From NCBI RefSeq assembly GCF_017654485.1, contig NZ_CP061096.1, forward strand, positions 1 through 60,587: 60,587 nt of DNA, in the 5' to 3' direction. The DNA comes from Roseomonas marmotae (GTDB taxonomy: Bacteria > Pseudomonadota > Alphaproteobacteria > Acetobacterales > Acetobacteraceae). Position numbers and translations under genes: made by a program. Below the pieces are notes generated by a model, which did no database searches, was not told where the DNA came from, and worked only from the letters and a program-made list of their open reading frames with translations. This document shows, piece after piece, positions 17,439 to 27,100 of the stretch (the first letter of the stretch is position 1; every line of letters starts with the position of its first letter).

Positions 17439-18450
17439 TCACCACTGTGCTGGCTGCAACGGGGTAAGCCGCCGGCCATGCCCAACGCCTGTCGGTCCAC
17501 GATCAGGCGCTCACAGGCCGTGGTCGCACCAGCAGGAGGCGGGTTGAGAAGTCATTTCCGTATCCCCGCCGAGGCGCCGCTGAGAAGGATCCTCTGACAC
17601 AGGCAGCCCGTCAGCTGCCGCTCCTGAGTATGGTGAGCGCGGGCCGGCCGTTGCCGCGGCTCAGAAATCATTTCCGAGCGGGCCACGCCCAGATGGTCTT
17701 GTCGCACCGTGATATGATGCCTGCCCGGCATCCAGTTCGGCTTCACGACGAAGGCGTTGCAGAATTTCCGGGCATTGTCAGGGGGGTAATGCTGGAGGAA
17801 CCGGGCAGCCTCTCCACGTGGCAGGAAGACCGCTCGGAAGTGAGTTCGGCGTTCCGCCGCGACAGTGCCGGCGCGCCACGTCCATCTCAGGCATCATGAT
17901 CGCCGATATTCCAAGTCTGGCCATTGCTATGGCGCGGCGCTGGTCTATCCAGCTGAGCGGGAGGCGGGAGGGATCCCGGCCGCAACCGGCTCTACCTGGT
18001 TGACTGTATTGCCAGAGCAGCGCGGCACCTTTTCTCAGCCTGCCTGCCCTCCTCGCTGCGAAGAGCGCAAGTTCTGCAAGGACACGCGCCTGTGCCTCAC
18101 GAACGCGCTCGCTACCGGGCATCCCAGCGGATTCTTTTCACCGAAACGCCGCAGCACGTCCCGCATGTCATCTTCTCAACAGAGGGCGGTGACATTGCAC
18201 GATCTGTTGTCGGCGCGCCGGTGGCGGCAGCCATCTCAGGACAATATCTGCTGGACGCATGATGTGCGCGGGCCTCTTGCCCATGCTGCTCTCCAACGCG
18301 CCACGCGTTTGATGAATTCTTCTCTGTCAGGAACAGAGGATTTCCAAGAAAAGTGCGGCACTTTCTCATCATGCTGGAAGAATCGGGCAACTGTTGTTCT
18401 AATGCCACATCACCTGCTCCTTCATCTGCCAATAAGGGAAGTGCCTGACC
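17439..18450. other. Long non-coding stretch between the TA pair and vapE
   Basis: About 1 kb without a convincing gene; the short frames present lack domains and codon bias. It contains one copy of the 13-bp repeat CGCTCACAGGCCG (17508-17520), which recurs twice downstream of vapE. Confidence 0.45.
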
Positions 18451-18522
18451 GTGAATCAACTCACTTTTGCACGCCACAGGCAGCTGCTGAGCTCTCCACA
18501 ACAGTCCACGCCGGTTGCCAGG

Positions 18523-21222
18523 ATGTCGGATCAGCGAACCTACTGCTTCACTCTCGGCAAGAGCGCAACGGAGAGCGCGTGGCCGAAGTCGAACCACGAA
18601 GAGATGACCTGGGAGCAACTGGCCGAGTTCCTGACGACCCACGAGGTCGGCAAGAAGGAGGGCAGTTGCATTGTCCCCGCCATCTTCCGTGGCGAGCGTC
18701 GCAAGAAGGGCGAAACCGAGCAGATCGACTTCATGATGCTCGACAGTGATACCGGCGTCTCGCTGGAGGAGCTTGCCGCGCAGATCCAGGCGCGCGGTCT
18801 GCGGGCCGTGATCTCGTCCTCCTATTCGCACAAGACGGAGTTCAGCAGCGTCAAGGAATCGACCTGGAAGAAGTGGGCCGAGGAGAACGGCGGGGAAGAT
18901 CCGAAGAGATACCTGCGGGAGCATGGCGTGGTGCCGGCGGTGGCCGATACCGGGTTCCTGCTGCATGTCGAGGACGGCCGGCAGGTCATCCACCACGACC
19001 AGATGCCGAAGTTCCGCGTGGTCCTGCCCCTGCGGAAGCCCTGGCGCGCCGCCGACTACCCCTCCCAGGAGGCCGCGAATGCCGCCTGGAAGGCAGGAGT
19101 GGAACTCACTTCGGCCGCGCTGGGGTTCCGGCACGACGCCTCCACCACGGACACCAGCCGCCTGTTCTACGCGCCCAGATGCCCGGCTGACGGGCCTGCG
19201 CCGCAGACGGCGATCCTCGACGGCGAGCCGCTGGACCTGGACGCGCTGGAGGAGGAGGAGGGCATCTCGGCCGACGATCTGGTGGTCAAGGCCGTCCGCA
19301 AGGGCGAAAAGGTGTTCTACGGCGATTTCGACCTGACGCTCTGGTCGAAGAAGTATGGCGCCCGGTTTGAGATCGTCGAAGCACTCCGGCATCGCGGCAA
19401 AGCGAGCTTCATTCATGCGAAAAACGAGGGTAGGCAGCACCTCGTCTGCGTGGACGACGGCGACCACTCCTCGGCGAAGAAGGATACCGCGACCTTCGTC
19501 TCCAATGCGTCGGAGGCGCGTGGCGGCGTCAAGGGCTTCACCTACCACTGCCTGCACGCTCACTGCAAAGACAAGGACCGCCTCCACTGGATCACGCGGC
19601 TTGTCGAAGAAGAGTGGCTGCTGCTGGAGGATCTGAAAGACCCCGATTTCCTCGTTGAAGTGGACGAGGATGACGATGAGGCCAAGCGCCTAGAGACGAT
19701 TGGCGATTCTCTCGATGTCGACAGGCTGAAAGCCGGTTTCGGGAAGGCCACGAGCAAGGGCGAGGTGACAACCCTCGCGACGGAGGTTCGGGAAAAGCGG
19801 TTCTCCGCGCTCGATCAGGCTGAACTGCTGACCGCCTACCGCGACGCCGTGAAACGCCTCTCCGGCACGAAGCCCTCTATCGCCGAGGCCAAGAAGGCGC
19901 TGCGGCCGGCCGCACCGAAGGATAGCTGGCTCTACCTGCTCAAGACCGACGAGGATGGCCGCATCCTCTCGAATCTGGCGAACTCCATTGTCCTCCTCAG
20001 TCACGATCCCGTCTGGAAGGGCGTCCTCGCCTTCGACACGCTGGGCCAGCGCGTCGTGGCCCGCAGGCCGATCCCCGAATACGGGGAGGGGAGCCTGGAC
20101 GACCCATACGACCATCCCGTGAGTTGGTCCGACCACCTGACCACGGCCACGCGCGTCTATCTCCAGAACTCCGGGATCACGACAAGCAAGGACGACGCTA
20201 TCGCGGCGATCTACTCCGTCGCCCGCGAGAGCCAGTTCAACGCGCTGGTGGAGCATCTGAGCGGCCTGGAGTGGGACGGCGTTGGCCGCCTCGACACATG
20301 GCTCTCCGTCTATTGCGGCGCCGTGGACAACGAATACACGCGAGGCGCCGGCCGGATGTGGCTGCTGGCGGCCGTGGCACGGGCCTACACGCCCGGCTGC
20401 AAGGTTGACCACATGCTGGTGCTGGAAGGCCCGCAGGGGGCGCGCAAGTCCACCGTGGGCGCCATCATCGGCGGCCGGTGGTTCACGGACAGCCTGCCGC
20501 CGATGGGGCAGGATGATGTCCGCCTCTCGATGGCCCTGCGCGGGAAGTGGATCATCGAGCACTCGGAACTGTCGGGCATCCGCAAGGCCAGGATCGAGGA
20601 GGTGAAAGCCTTCCTCACGCGGCAGTCGGAGTTCTTCGTGCCGAAGTTCGGGCGGGAGGAAGTGGAGGAGCCCCGCTCCTGCATCTTCTACGGCTCCAGC
20701 AACCCGGACGGCGCGGGCTATCTCTCCGACACCACCGGCAACCGCCGTTTCTGGCCGGTCACGGTGGCCGCCAGGATCGACACCGAGGCCCTGACGCGGG
20801 ACCGCGACCAGCTTCTCGCGGAGGCCGTGTTCCGCCAGCAGGTCAAGAGGGAGCCCTGGTGGCCGGATGCGGAATGGGAGCGCAACCTCGCCCGGCCCGA
20901 ACAGGAGTTGCGGGAGGCGGAGGCCGACCCCTGGACCGAGACCGTCGCGAAATGGCTGGACGGGGAGAGCGGCGGCCTGATCGACGAGGCCGGCCGCGAG
21001 ATCAACAAGCCCCGGATCGAGCGCGTCACCTCCGCCGAGGTCATCGAGAAGGCGCTAGGGGTCCAGGCACGCGACATTAACCGGGGGATGCAGATGCGGA
21101 TCTCCATCATCATGAAGGGGCTCGGCTGGTTGCAGAAGAAGTCGGGCGGAGGCGTCCGCCGCTGGGTTCGCCCGGATTACGATGCCGTCGAGTTCGACGA
21201 GGATGACGCCGCCGGGTTGTGA
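18523..21222 (+). CDS. vapE: VapE-family primase/helicase-like replication protein
   Basis: Virulence-associated E proteins of this type pair an N-terminal primase-like region with a superfamily 3-like ATPase and serve phages, satellites and some plasmids. I see MLDSDTGVSLEELA near the N-terminus, consistent with the primase-like part. The ATPase has Walker A GPQGARKST near residue 636, then the Walker B-like KWIIEHSELSG and FYGSSNPDGAGYLSDTTGNR. The ATG at 18523 gives 899 aa; a GTG at 18451 would add 24. A terminator follows at 21250, then several families of repeats, which suggests an origin served by this protein. Confidence 0.85.
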   Translation: MSDQRTYCFTLGKSATESAWPKSNHEEMTWEQLAEFLTTHEVGKKEGSCIVPAIFRGERRKKGETEQIDFMMLDSDTGVSLEELAAQIQARGLRAVISSSYSHKTEFSSVKESTWKKWAEENGGEDPKRYLREHGVVPAVADTGFLLHVEDGRQVIHHDQMPKFRVVLPLRKPWRAADYPSQEAANAAWKAGVELTSAALGFRHDASTTDTSRLFYAPRCPADGPAPQTAILDGEPLDLDALEEEEGISADDLVVKAVRKGEKVFYGDFDLTLWSKKYGARFEIVEALRHRGKASFIHAKNEGRQHLVCVDDGDHSSAKKDTATFVSNASEARGGVKGFTYHCLHAHCKDKDRLHWITRLVEEEWLLLEDLKDPDFLVEVDEDDDEAKRLETIGDSLDVDRLKAGFGKATSKGEVTTLATEVREKRFSALDQAELLTAYRDAVKRLSGTKPSIAEAKKALRPAAPKDSWLYLLKTDEDGRILSNLANSIVLLSHDPVWKGVLAFDTLGQRVVARRPIPEYGEGSLDDPYDHPVSWSDHLTTATRVYLQNSGITTSKDDAIAAIYSVARESQFNALVEHLSGLEWDGVGRLDTWLSVYCGAVDNEYTRGAGRMWLLAAVARAYTPGCKVDHMLVLEGPQGARKSTVGAIIGGRWFTDSLPPMGQDDVRLSMALRGKWIIEHSELSGIRKARIEEVKAFLTRQSEFFVPKFGREEVEEPRSCIFYGSSNPDGAGYLSDTTGNRRFWPVTVAARIDTEALTRDRDQLLAEAVFRQQVKREPWWPDAEWERNLARPEQELREAEADPWTETVAKWLDGESGGLIDEAGREINKPRIERVTSAEVIEKALGVQARDINRGMQMRISIIMKGLGWLQKKSGGGVRRWVRPDYDAVEFDEDDAAGL

Positions 21223-21249
21223 CTGATCCGCCGCGCCGTTTGCACAGCA

Positions 21250-21283
21250 ACCCTCGGAGGGCGACTTCCGGGGGTTTTCTTTT
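21250..21283 (+). terminator. Intrinsic terminator after vapE
   Basis: A 9-bp stem, ACCCTCGGA with TCCGGGGGT (one G-U pair) and an 8-nt loop, is followed by TTTTCTTTT. It starts 28 bp past the vapE stop. Confidence 0.75.
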
Positions 21284-21387
21284 GCCTCAGCCCTGTTCGG
21301 GGAGCCTTCCGCCCCGACCTCCGCGAAGTGCCCCAACCTGGGCTTTTGAGGTTGGGGCGCCGTAAGTTGCTGTTTTTACTATCTATG

Positions 21388-21552
21388 CCCCAACCGACCC
21401 AACCGACCCAACCTGTTTTCTATTAATCACTCGGGAGAATTTGTATGCATTCCGTATAGCGGAACGCACACACGTTTAGCCATGGTCCTCTAGGGAAACA
21501 GGGGTTTTGGTCGGGGCGGTTGGGGCGGTTGGGGCGGTTGGGGCGGCCGGGG
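21388..21552. repeat. Inverted arrays of 9-bp GC-rich repeats
   Basis: CAACCGACC-type 9-mers are repeated about three times at 21389-21416. The nearly complementary GGGGCGGTT is repeated four times at 21513-21548. The two arrays face each other across about 100 bp and could form a large hairpin or bind a replication protein. A minus-strand frame through them encodes only repeats, so I do not call it a gene. Confidence 0.7.
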
Positions 21553-21566
21553 CGCCCTCCTCGGCG

Positions 21567-21637
21567 GAAACCCCGAAATAAGGGCCTAAAATCGACCCTT
21601 CGACCCGAAACCCCGAAATAAGGGCCTAAAATCGACC
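21567..21637 (+). repeat. 31-bp direct repeat, 40-bp period
   Basis: Two identical 31-bp units, at 21567-21597 and 21607-21637, contain CCCCGAAATAAGGGCC. They start exactly 40 bp apart. Together with the flanking repeats they form a dense non-coding block after vapE. Confidence 0.8.
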
Positions 21638-21725
21638 TTTGGCCCTGAAACGTGGGTTGGGGCGCCCCAACCTCCCCTCCAGCGGGGTTCCGGCCGACCC
21701 AACCTCCCGAAAAGCCCGTCAATCG

Positions 21726-21799
21726 CGCTCACAGGCCGTTTTTCGGGGGTCAAAGGCGCTCTGGGATGTCGGGAGGGCCTTAACTCCGCTCACAGGCCG
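21726..21799 (+). repeat. 13-bp repeats CGCTCACAGGCCG
   Basis: Exact copies are at 21726-21738 and 21787-21799, and a third is at 17508-17520 on the far side of vapE. The copies bracket the vapE gene. Confidence 0.7.
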
Positions 21800-21958
21800 A
21801 AAAATCGCCCTATAGGGCAAAATCCGGCATAGTTTTCCACCGGGGCTCTGCGCCGCCCCCGGTTCCAACCTACCAATGGTAGGGACCCAATGTCTAACCC
21901 GCTTTCCCGTGCGATATCAGACGGTTAAACCAAAATCCGGTTAAAGAACCCCGCGCCA

Positions 21959-22069
21959 CAGGCCACCACAGGCGAGGAGAGGCCGGGCCAGCCGGAACCC
22001 CGGATCCCAGGCCACCACAGCCAAGTTGAGTCCGGCCATCCCGCTAACCCTCGTCACAGGCCACCGCAG
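21959..22069 (+). repeat. Three iteron-like repeats with a 49-bp period
   Basis: CAGGCCACCACAG at 21959 and 22008, and CAGGCCACCGCAG at 22057, start exactly 49 bp apart. Regular spacing suggests binding sites for a replication or segregation protein rather than chance. Confidence 0.65.
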
Positions 22070-22391
22070 GGTCGGCTAGCCAGCCGTCAGGAGAGAGGCC
22101 CTAGAACCGGCCACCAGGGACGGCGGGAAGGGCAGGCAGGAGCAGACTGCAAGAGGCGGGCCTGCGAAAAACGCCTAGATAGACACAAGGGAAGGCATCT
22201 GCGGCTTTGTAGCCGCCGTGTGAAACCAGCCTGCCGCAGCCAGTGATCTGATGGTGCTGGCATCCGCAGCAGAGGAGAGGGCTCCTGACGGTCGCACCGA
22301 TTGCCCCTCGCATCGGCCATTGCCCAGGTTGGACTTGGAACCTCCAGCCTCTCTCAGTCCAGAGCGCCAGCAACGCGGTGGAGGCAAAAGC

Positions 22392-22406
22392 GTTCTTGAT
22401 TCGTTC
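22392..22406 (+). promoter_or_regulatory. LexA (SOS) box of alphaproteobacterial type
   Basis: GTTC, seven bases, GTTC: the exact GTTC-N7-GTTC consensus recognised by alphaproteobacterial LexA. It ends 24 bp before the first ATG of the mutagenesis operon, so the operon should be DNA-damage inducible. Confidence 0.85.
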
Positions 22407-22430
22407 TTATGCTTTCCATAGGTTCGATCC

Positions 22431-22676
22431 ATGGCCGACGATTCGCATCCCCCTGACCCTGCCGACCCTCTGCTCACTGACCTGACGGCCGCAACCCCCG
22501 ACGAGATCACCGAGGCGCTCTCCTATGCGCTGCGTTACGACGCCCGCGGCAAGCCGCGACCTTCCGGCGGCCAGATGGTGGCCAGCCTCGCCGCCGAGCG
22601 GCTGATGGAGCATCTGGCGCTGGCCGGCTTCGTGCTGATGCGCCGGCGCCCGACACCCCCGCACAGCGCCGGATGA
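22431..22676 (+). CDS. Small protein at the head of the imuB-dnaE2 operon
   Basis: This 81-residue protein has an acidic, proline-rich N-terminus (about 1-22) and then EITEALSYALRYDARGKPRP and a short helical C-terminal part, EHLALAGFVLMRRRP. I do not recognise a family. It starts 24 bp after the SOS box, and imuB follows its stop by 4 bp, so it is the first gene of the damage-inducible operon. It occupies the place usually held by imuA but is far too short to be ImuA and has no RecA-like motif. Confidence 0.7.
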   Translation: MADDSHPPDPADPLLTDLTAATPDEITEALSYALRYDARGKPRPSGGQMVASLAAERLMEHLALAGFVLMRRRPTPPHSAG

Positions 22677-22680
22677 GGCC

Positions 22681-24171
22681 GTGCCCCGCCGCATCCTGGC
22701 GCTCTGGCTGCCGCATCTGCCCCTCGACCGGCTGCGGCGGCGGGAGCCGGCGCTGCGGGGTGTTCCCCTCGCCACCTGGAGCACCGCTGGCAACCGCCGC
22801 CTGCTGACCGCGGCCGAAGGCCCTGGCCTCTTTGCGGGCCAGGCGCTGGCCGATGCCCAGGCGATCTGCCCGGGGCTGGCACTGCGTCCGGCCGATCCGG
22901 AGGCCGATGCCGCGCTGCTGGAGCGCCTCGCCGTCTGGAGCCTGCGCTGGACCCCACTCGCGGCGGTGGATGGCCCCGATGGCCTGCTCCTGGATGTCAC
23001 CGGCGGCACCACACTGTTCGGCGGCGAGGCCGCCCTGCTGCGGCAGGTGCGCGCCAGCCTGCAACGCGCCGGCTTCGCGGTGCGGGCGGCGCTCGCCGGC
23101 ACAGCGGAGGCCGCTGCCGCCCTGGCCCGCGCGGCGGACGGTGCGATCGTCCCGCCCGGGCAGGACCTCGCCGCCGTGTCGCCCCTGCCCCTCTCCGTGC
23201 TGCGCCTGTCGCCAGACCTGCTCAGCGGCCTCAGCCGCCTCGGCCTGCGCAGCATCGCAGACCTTCTGCGCCAGCCCCGCGCCCCTCTGGCGCGCCGCTT
23301 TGGCCGGGTGCTCTTGGATGCGCTGGACGGCGTCAGCGGCGCCCGCAGGCGCCCGGTGCAGCCGCTACGCCCGCCCGCCGAATTCCTGGCGGTCCGCGAC
23401 TGCCTGGAGCCGATCCTCACCCGTCCCGCCATCGAGCATGTCCTGGAGGCACTCCTGACCGAACTCTGCCGGCAGCTGCTGCAGGCCGGGCGCGGCGCCC
23501 GCCGGCTGACGCTCTGCGCCTGGCGGGTGGATGGACAGCTGCAGGAGGTGGCGATCGGCACCGGCGCCGCCTCGCGCGACCTCCTGCATCTGCGCCGCCT
23601 GTTTGCCGAGCCGCTGGGGACGCTGGAGCCGGATCTTGGTTTCGAGCGGCTGACGCTGGCGGCGCCGGTCACCGAGCCGCTGGAGGGCCTGCAGGCGGTG
23701 CTGCGCGGTGAGCGGGTGGATGCGGATCCCGATCCCGATGAGGCCGACCTCGCCGCGCTGATCGACCGGCTGGCGCAACGCCTGGCCGTGCATCGCCTGC
23801 GGCCGCTGGAGAGCCACTGGCCGGAATACGCCGCGGTGCCAGCCGATCCCTTCGAGACAGTGGCCGTGCCGCTGGACTGGGGGGCGGAGCTCCGTCCGGT
23901 GCGGCTTCTGGCTACCCCCATCCCGCTGGCGGTCACCGCCGCCGTGCCGGACGGGCCACCGGCGCAGCTGCGCTATGGCGGGGTGGCGCACCGGGTGCTC
24001 TCGGTGCTCGGCCCGGAGCGGCTGGAGCCGGAATGGTGGGGCGAGGATGCAGCGCGCCCGGCCCGCGACTACTACCGGGTGCAGACGGTGGAGGGGCCGC
24101 GCCTGTGGATCTGCCGTCTGCTCGAGCCCGGCCGGCCGCCGCGCTGGTTCCTGCATGGGGAACTGGCCTGA
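22681..24171 (+). CDS. imuB: ImuB, Y-family polymerase-like mutagenesis protein
   Basis: The N-terminus (RRILALWLPHLPLDRLRRRE) and the LLLDVTGGTTLFGGEAALL region place it in the ImuB branch of Y-family proteins. These lack part of the catalytic acidic triad and act as a clamp-binding adaptor for DnaE2. It starts with GTG, and its length (496 aa) is normal. The stop lies 3 bp before the dnaE2 ATG. With the SOS box upstream this is a classical damage-induced translesion cassette, except that imuA is absent from this location. Confidence 0.9.
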   Translation: MPRRILALWLPHLPLDRLRRREPALRGVPLATWSTAGNRRLLTAAEGPGLFAGQALADAQAICPGLALRPADPEADAALLERLAVWSLRWTPLAAVDGPDGLLLDVTGGTTLFGGEAALLRQVRASLQRAGFAVRAALAGTAEAAAALARAADGAIVPPGQDLAAVSPLPLSVLRLSPDLLSGLSRLGLRSIADLLRQPRAPLARRFGRVLLDALDGVSGARRRPVQPLRPPAEFLAVRDCLEPILTRPAIEHVLEALLTELCRQLLQAGRGARRLTLCAWRVDGQLQEVAIGTGAASRDLLHLRRLFAEPLGTLEPDLGFERLTLAAPVTEPLEGLQAVLRGERVDADPDPDEADLAALIDRLAQRLAVHRLRPLESHWPEYAAVPADPFETVAVPLDWGAELRPVRLLATPIPLAVTAAVPDGPPAQLRYGGVAHRVLSVLGPERLEPEWWGEDAARPARDYYRVQTVEGPRLWICRLLEPGRPPRWFLHGELA

Positions 24172-24174
24172 GCC

Positions 24175-27100
24175 ATGCCGCCCGATTATGCGGAACTGGG
24201 CGCCCGCTCCAACTTCTCCCTGCTCGACGGCGCCTCGCATCCCGCCGAGTTGGTGGCGCAGGCCAAAGCCCTCGGCCATGCCGGCATCGGCCTCTGTGAC
24301 CACAACAGCCTGGCGGGCGTGGTGCGCGGCCATGTGGCGGCCAGGGAACTCGGCCTGCCCTTTGTGGTCGGCACCCGCCTCGTGCTGGCGGATGGCACCG
24401 AATACCTCGCCTGGCCCACCGACCGCGCCAGCTACGGCCGGCTGACCACGCTGCTCTCGCGCGGCCGCATGCGATCGCCCAAGGGCGCATGCGACCTCAC
24501 CCGCGAGGAGCTTTTGGCGCACGCCAGCGGCTGGTGTCTGGCGCTCATGCCACCCCTGCGGCCCGATGCCGCCTTTGCCGCGCGGCTGCGGCAGGACGCG
24601 GCGGCGCTGCGCCCGCAGTTGGCACTCCCGCTGTTCTGCGGCGCCTGGTGCCGCCTCGATGGCCAGGACCAGCCGCGGCTGGACCGGCTGGCGGCGATGG
24701 CCGAGGCGGCTGGCGCGGCGCTGCTGGCCTCGGGTGACGTGCGCTATCACCACCGCGAGCGGCGGCGTCTGGCCGACGTGCTCACCGCCATCCGGCTCGG
24801 CCGCACGGTGGAGACGCTGGGCCGGAGCGCCGAGCGCAATGGCGAGCGGGCGCTGCGCAGCCCGGCGCGGATGGCCCGGCTGTTTGCGCGGCACCCGGCC
24901 GCCATCAGCAACACGCTGCGGGTCCTGCAAGCCTGTTCCGGCTTCTCATTGGCGGAACTGCGCCACGAATACCCGGACGAGATCCTGGAGCCCGGCCGCA
25001 CGCCGCAGCAAACGCTGAGGGATCGCGTCTGGGCGGCGGCAGAGGCGCGCTGGCCGCGCGGAGTGCCAGACGACATCCAGGCGCGGCTGCGCCACGAGCT
25101 GCGGCTGATCGCGCAGCTGCACTACGCCGCCTACTTCCTCACCGTGCACGAGATCGTCCGCTTTGCGCGGAGCAAGGGCATTTTGTGCCAGGGGCGCGGC
25201 TCGGCGGCCAATTCCACCTGCTGCTACGTGCTGGGCATCACCGCGGTGGATCCCTCCAAGCACGACCTGCTGTTCGAGCGCTTCGTCTCGGCCAACCGCA
25301 ATGAGCCGCCCGACATCGACGTCGATTTCGAGCACGAGCGGCGGGAGGAGGTGATCCAGCACATCTACGAGCGCTACGGCCGCGAGCGGGCGGCGATCGC
25401 CGGCACCGTCATCCGCTACCGCGCCCGCTCGGCGGTGCGCGAGGTCGGCAAGGCGCTGGGGCTGTCGGAGGACGTCACCGCCAGGCTGGCCAAGGGGTCC
25501 TGGGGGCCAGGGCGCGACAGCAGCCTCAGTGAGGTCGCTAGCTCCGAGGGGTTGGATCCGATGGATCGCCGCCTCGCCTTGGCCTTGGAACTCGCCGAAG
25601 ACATCCAAGACTTCCCGCGCCACCTGGCGACGCATGTGGGTGGCTTCGTGATGAGCCGGGGGCCGCTGATCGAGCTGGCGGTGGTGACCAACGCGGCGAT
25701 GGAGGGCCGCACCGTCCTCGAGTGGGACAAGGACGACATCGATGCCCTCGGCCTGCTGAAGGTCGATGTGCTGGCGCTCGGCATGCTCTCCTGCCTGCGC
25801 CGCGGCTTTTCTTTGTTAAGGCAGCACCACCGGATCGAGTTGGATCTGGCCGGCGTGCCGAAGGACTGCCCCAAGACCTATGCCATGCTGCGGCGGGCGG
25901 ACAGCCTCGGCGTCTTTCAGGTGGAGAGCCGGGCGCAGATGAACATGCTGCCGCGGCTCAGACCGGAGCGATTCTATGACCTGGTGATCCAGGTAGCGAT
26001 CATCCGCCCCGGCCCGATCCAGGGCGACATGGTGCATCCCTACCTGCGCCGCCGCTGGGGCGAGGAGGAGCCGGTCTACCCCTCTCCCGGCAAGGAGCAC
26101 GGCCACCCCGATGAGCTGAAGAACGTCCTGCAGCGCACGCTGGGCGTACCGCTGTTCCAGGAGCAGGCGATGCGCGTGGCCATGGTCGCCGCCGGCTTCA
26201 CGCCGGAAGAGGCCGACAAGCTGCGCCGGGCCATGGCGACCTTCAAGCACACGCAGGGGGTGGGCGAGTACCGCGAGCGGCTGATCACCGGCATGGTTCG
26301 CCGCGGCTACCATCCCGAGCTCGCCGAGCGGGCGTTCAAACAAATAGAAGGCTTCGGCTCCTACGGCTTTCCGGAGAGCCATGCCGCCTCCTTTGCCCAC
26401 CTGGCCTATGCCTCCTCCTGGCTGAAGTGCCACCATCCGACGGTGTTCGCGGCCGCCCTGCTGAACAGCCAGCCGATGGGCTTCTACGCGCCGGCGCAGA
26501 TCGTGCGGGATGCCAAGGAGCACGGCGTCGAGATCCGCCCGCTGGATGTGAATGCCAGCCTCTGGGACTGCGCGCTGGAGCCGGAGCCCAGAAGTGCCGA
26601 GGGCTATGCGCTGCGGTTGGGCCTGCGGCTGGCCTCCGGCCTCTCGGCGCAGGACGGCCAGCAGATCGTCAAGGCCCGCAGCGGCGGCAACGGCTCGCCC
26701 TTCGCCTCGCCGGAAGAAGTGGTCAGAAGGGCCAACATCACCCGCAAGGCGATGGAGGCGCTGGCGCAGGCGGATGCCTTTCGCAGCCTGGGCACCGGCC
26801 GCCGGGCCGCGCTCTGGGCGGCCAGGGGCGTGGAGAATGATGTCCCTCCTCTGCTCCAGCTGGCGGTGGAACAGGCCGCAGTTGGTGAGCCACCGCTGCT
26901 GAGAGAGCCCGCGCCGGACCTGCCCCAAGAGAGCCTCGGTCAGGCGGTGGTGCTGGACTACACCGCGACCGGGCTGACACTCGGAAATCACCCGCTGGCG
27001 CTGCTCAGGCCGCAGCTGCGGGCGCTGAGCTGCCGGGACACGCGGGGGATCGCCCGCCTGCCGCCGGGGAGCCGGGTCAAGCTCGCCGGCCTCGTGCTGA

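Noticed and set aside
18112..19587. 491-aa minus-strand frame
   Set aside because: Antisense to vapE, without a recognisable motif.
21423..21722. 99-aa minus-strand frame in the repeat region
   Set aside because: It consists of translated DNA repeats (GRPNRPNRPNRP) and has no ribosome-binding site.
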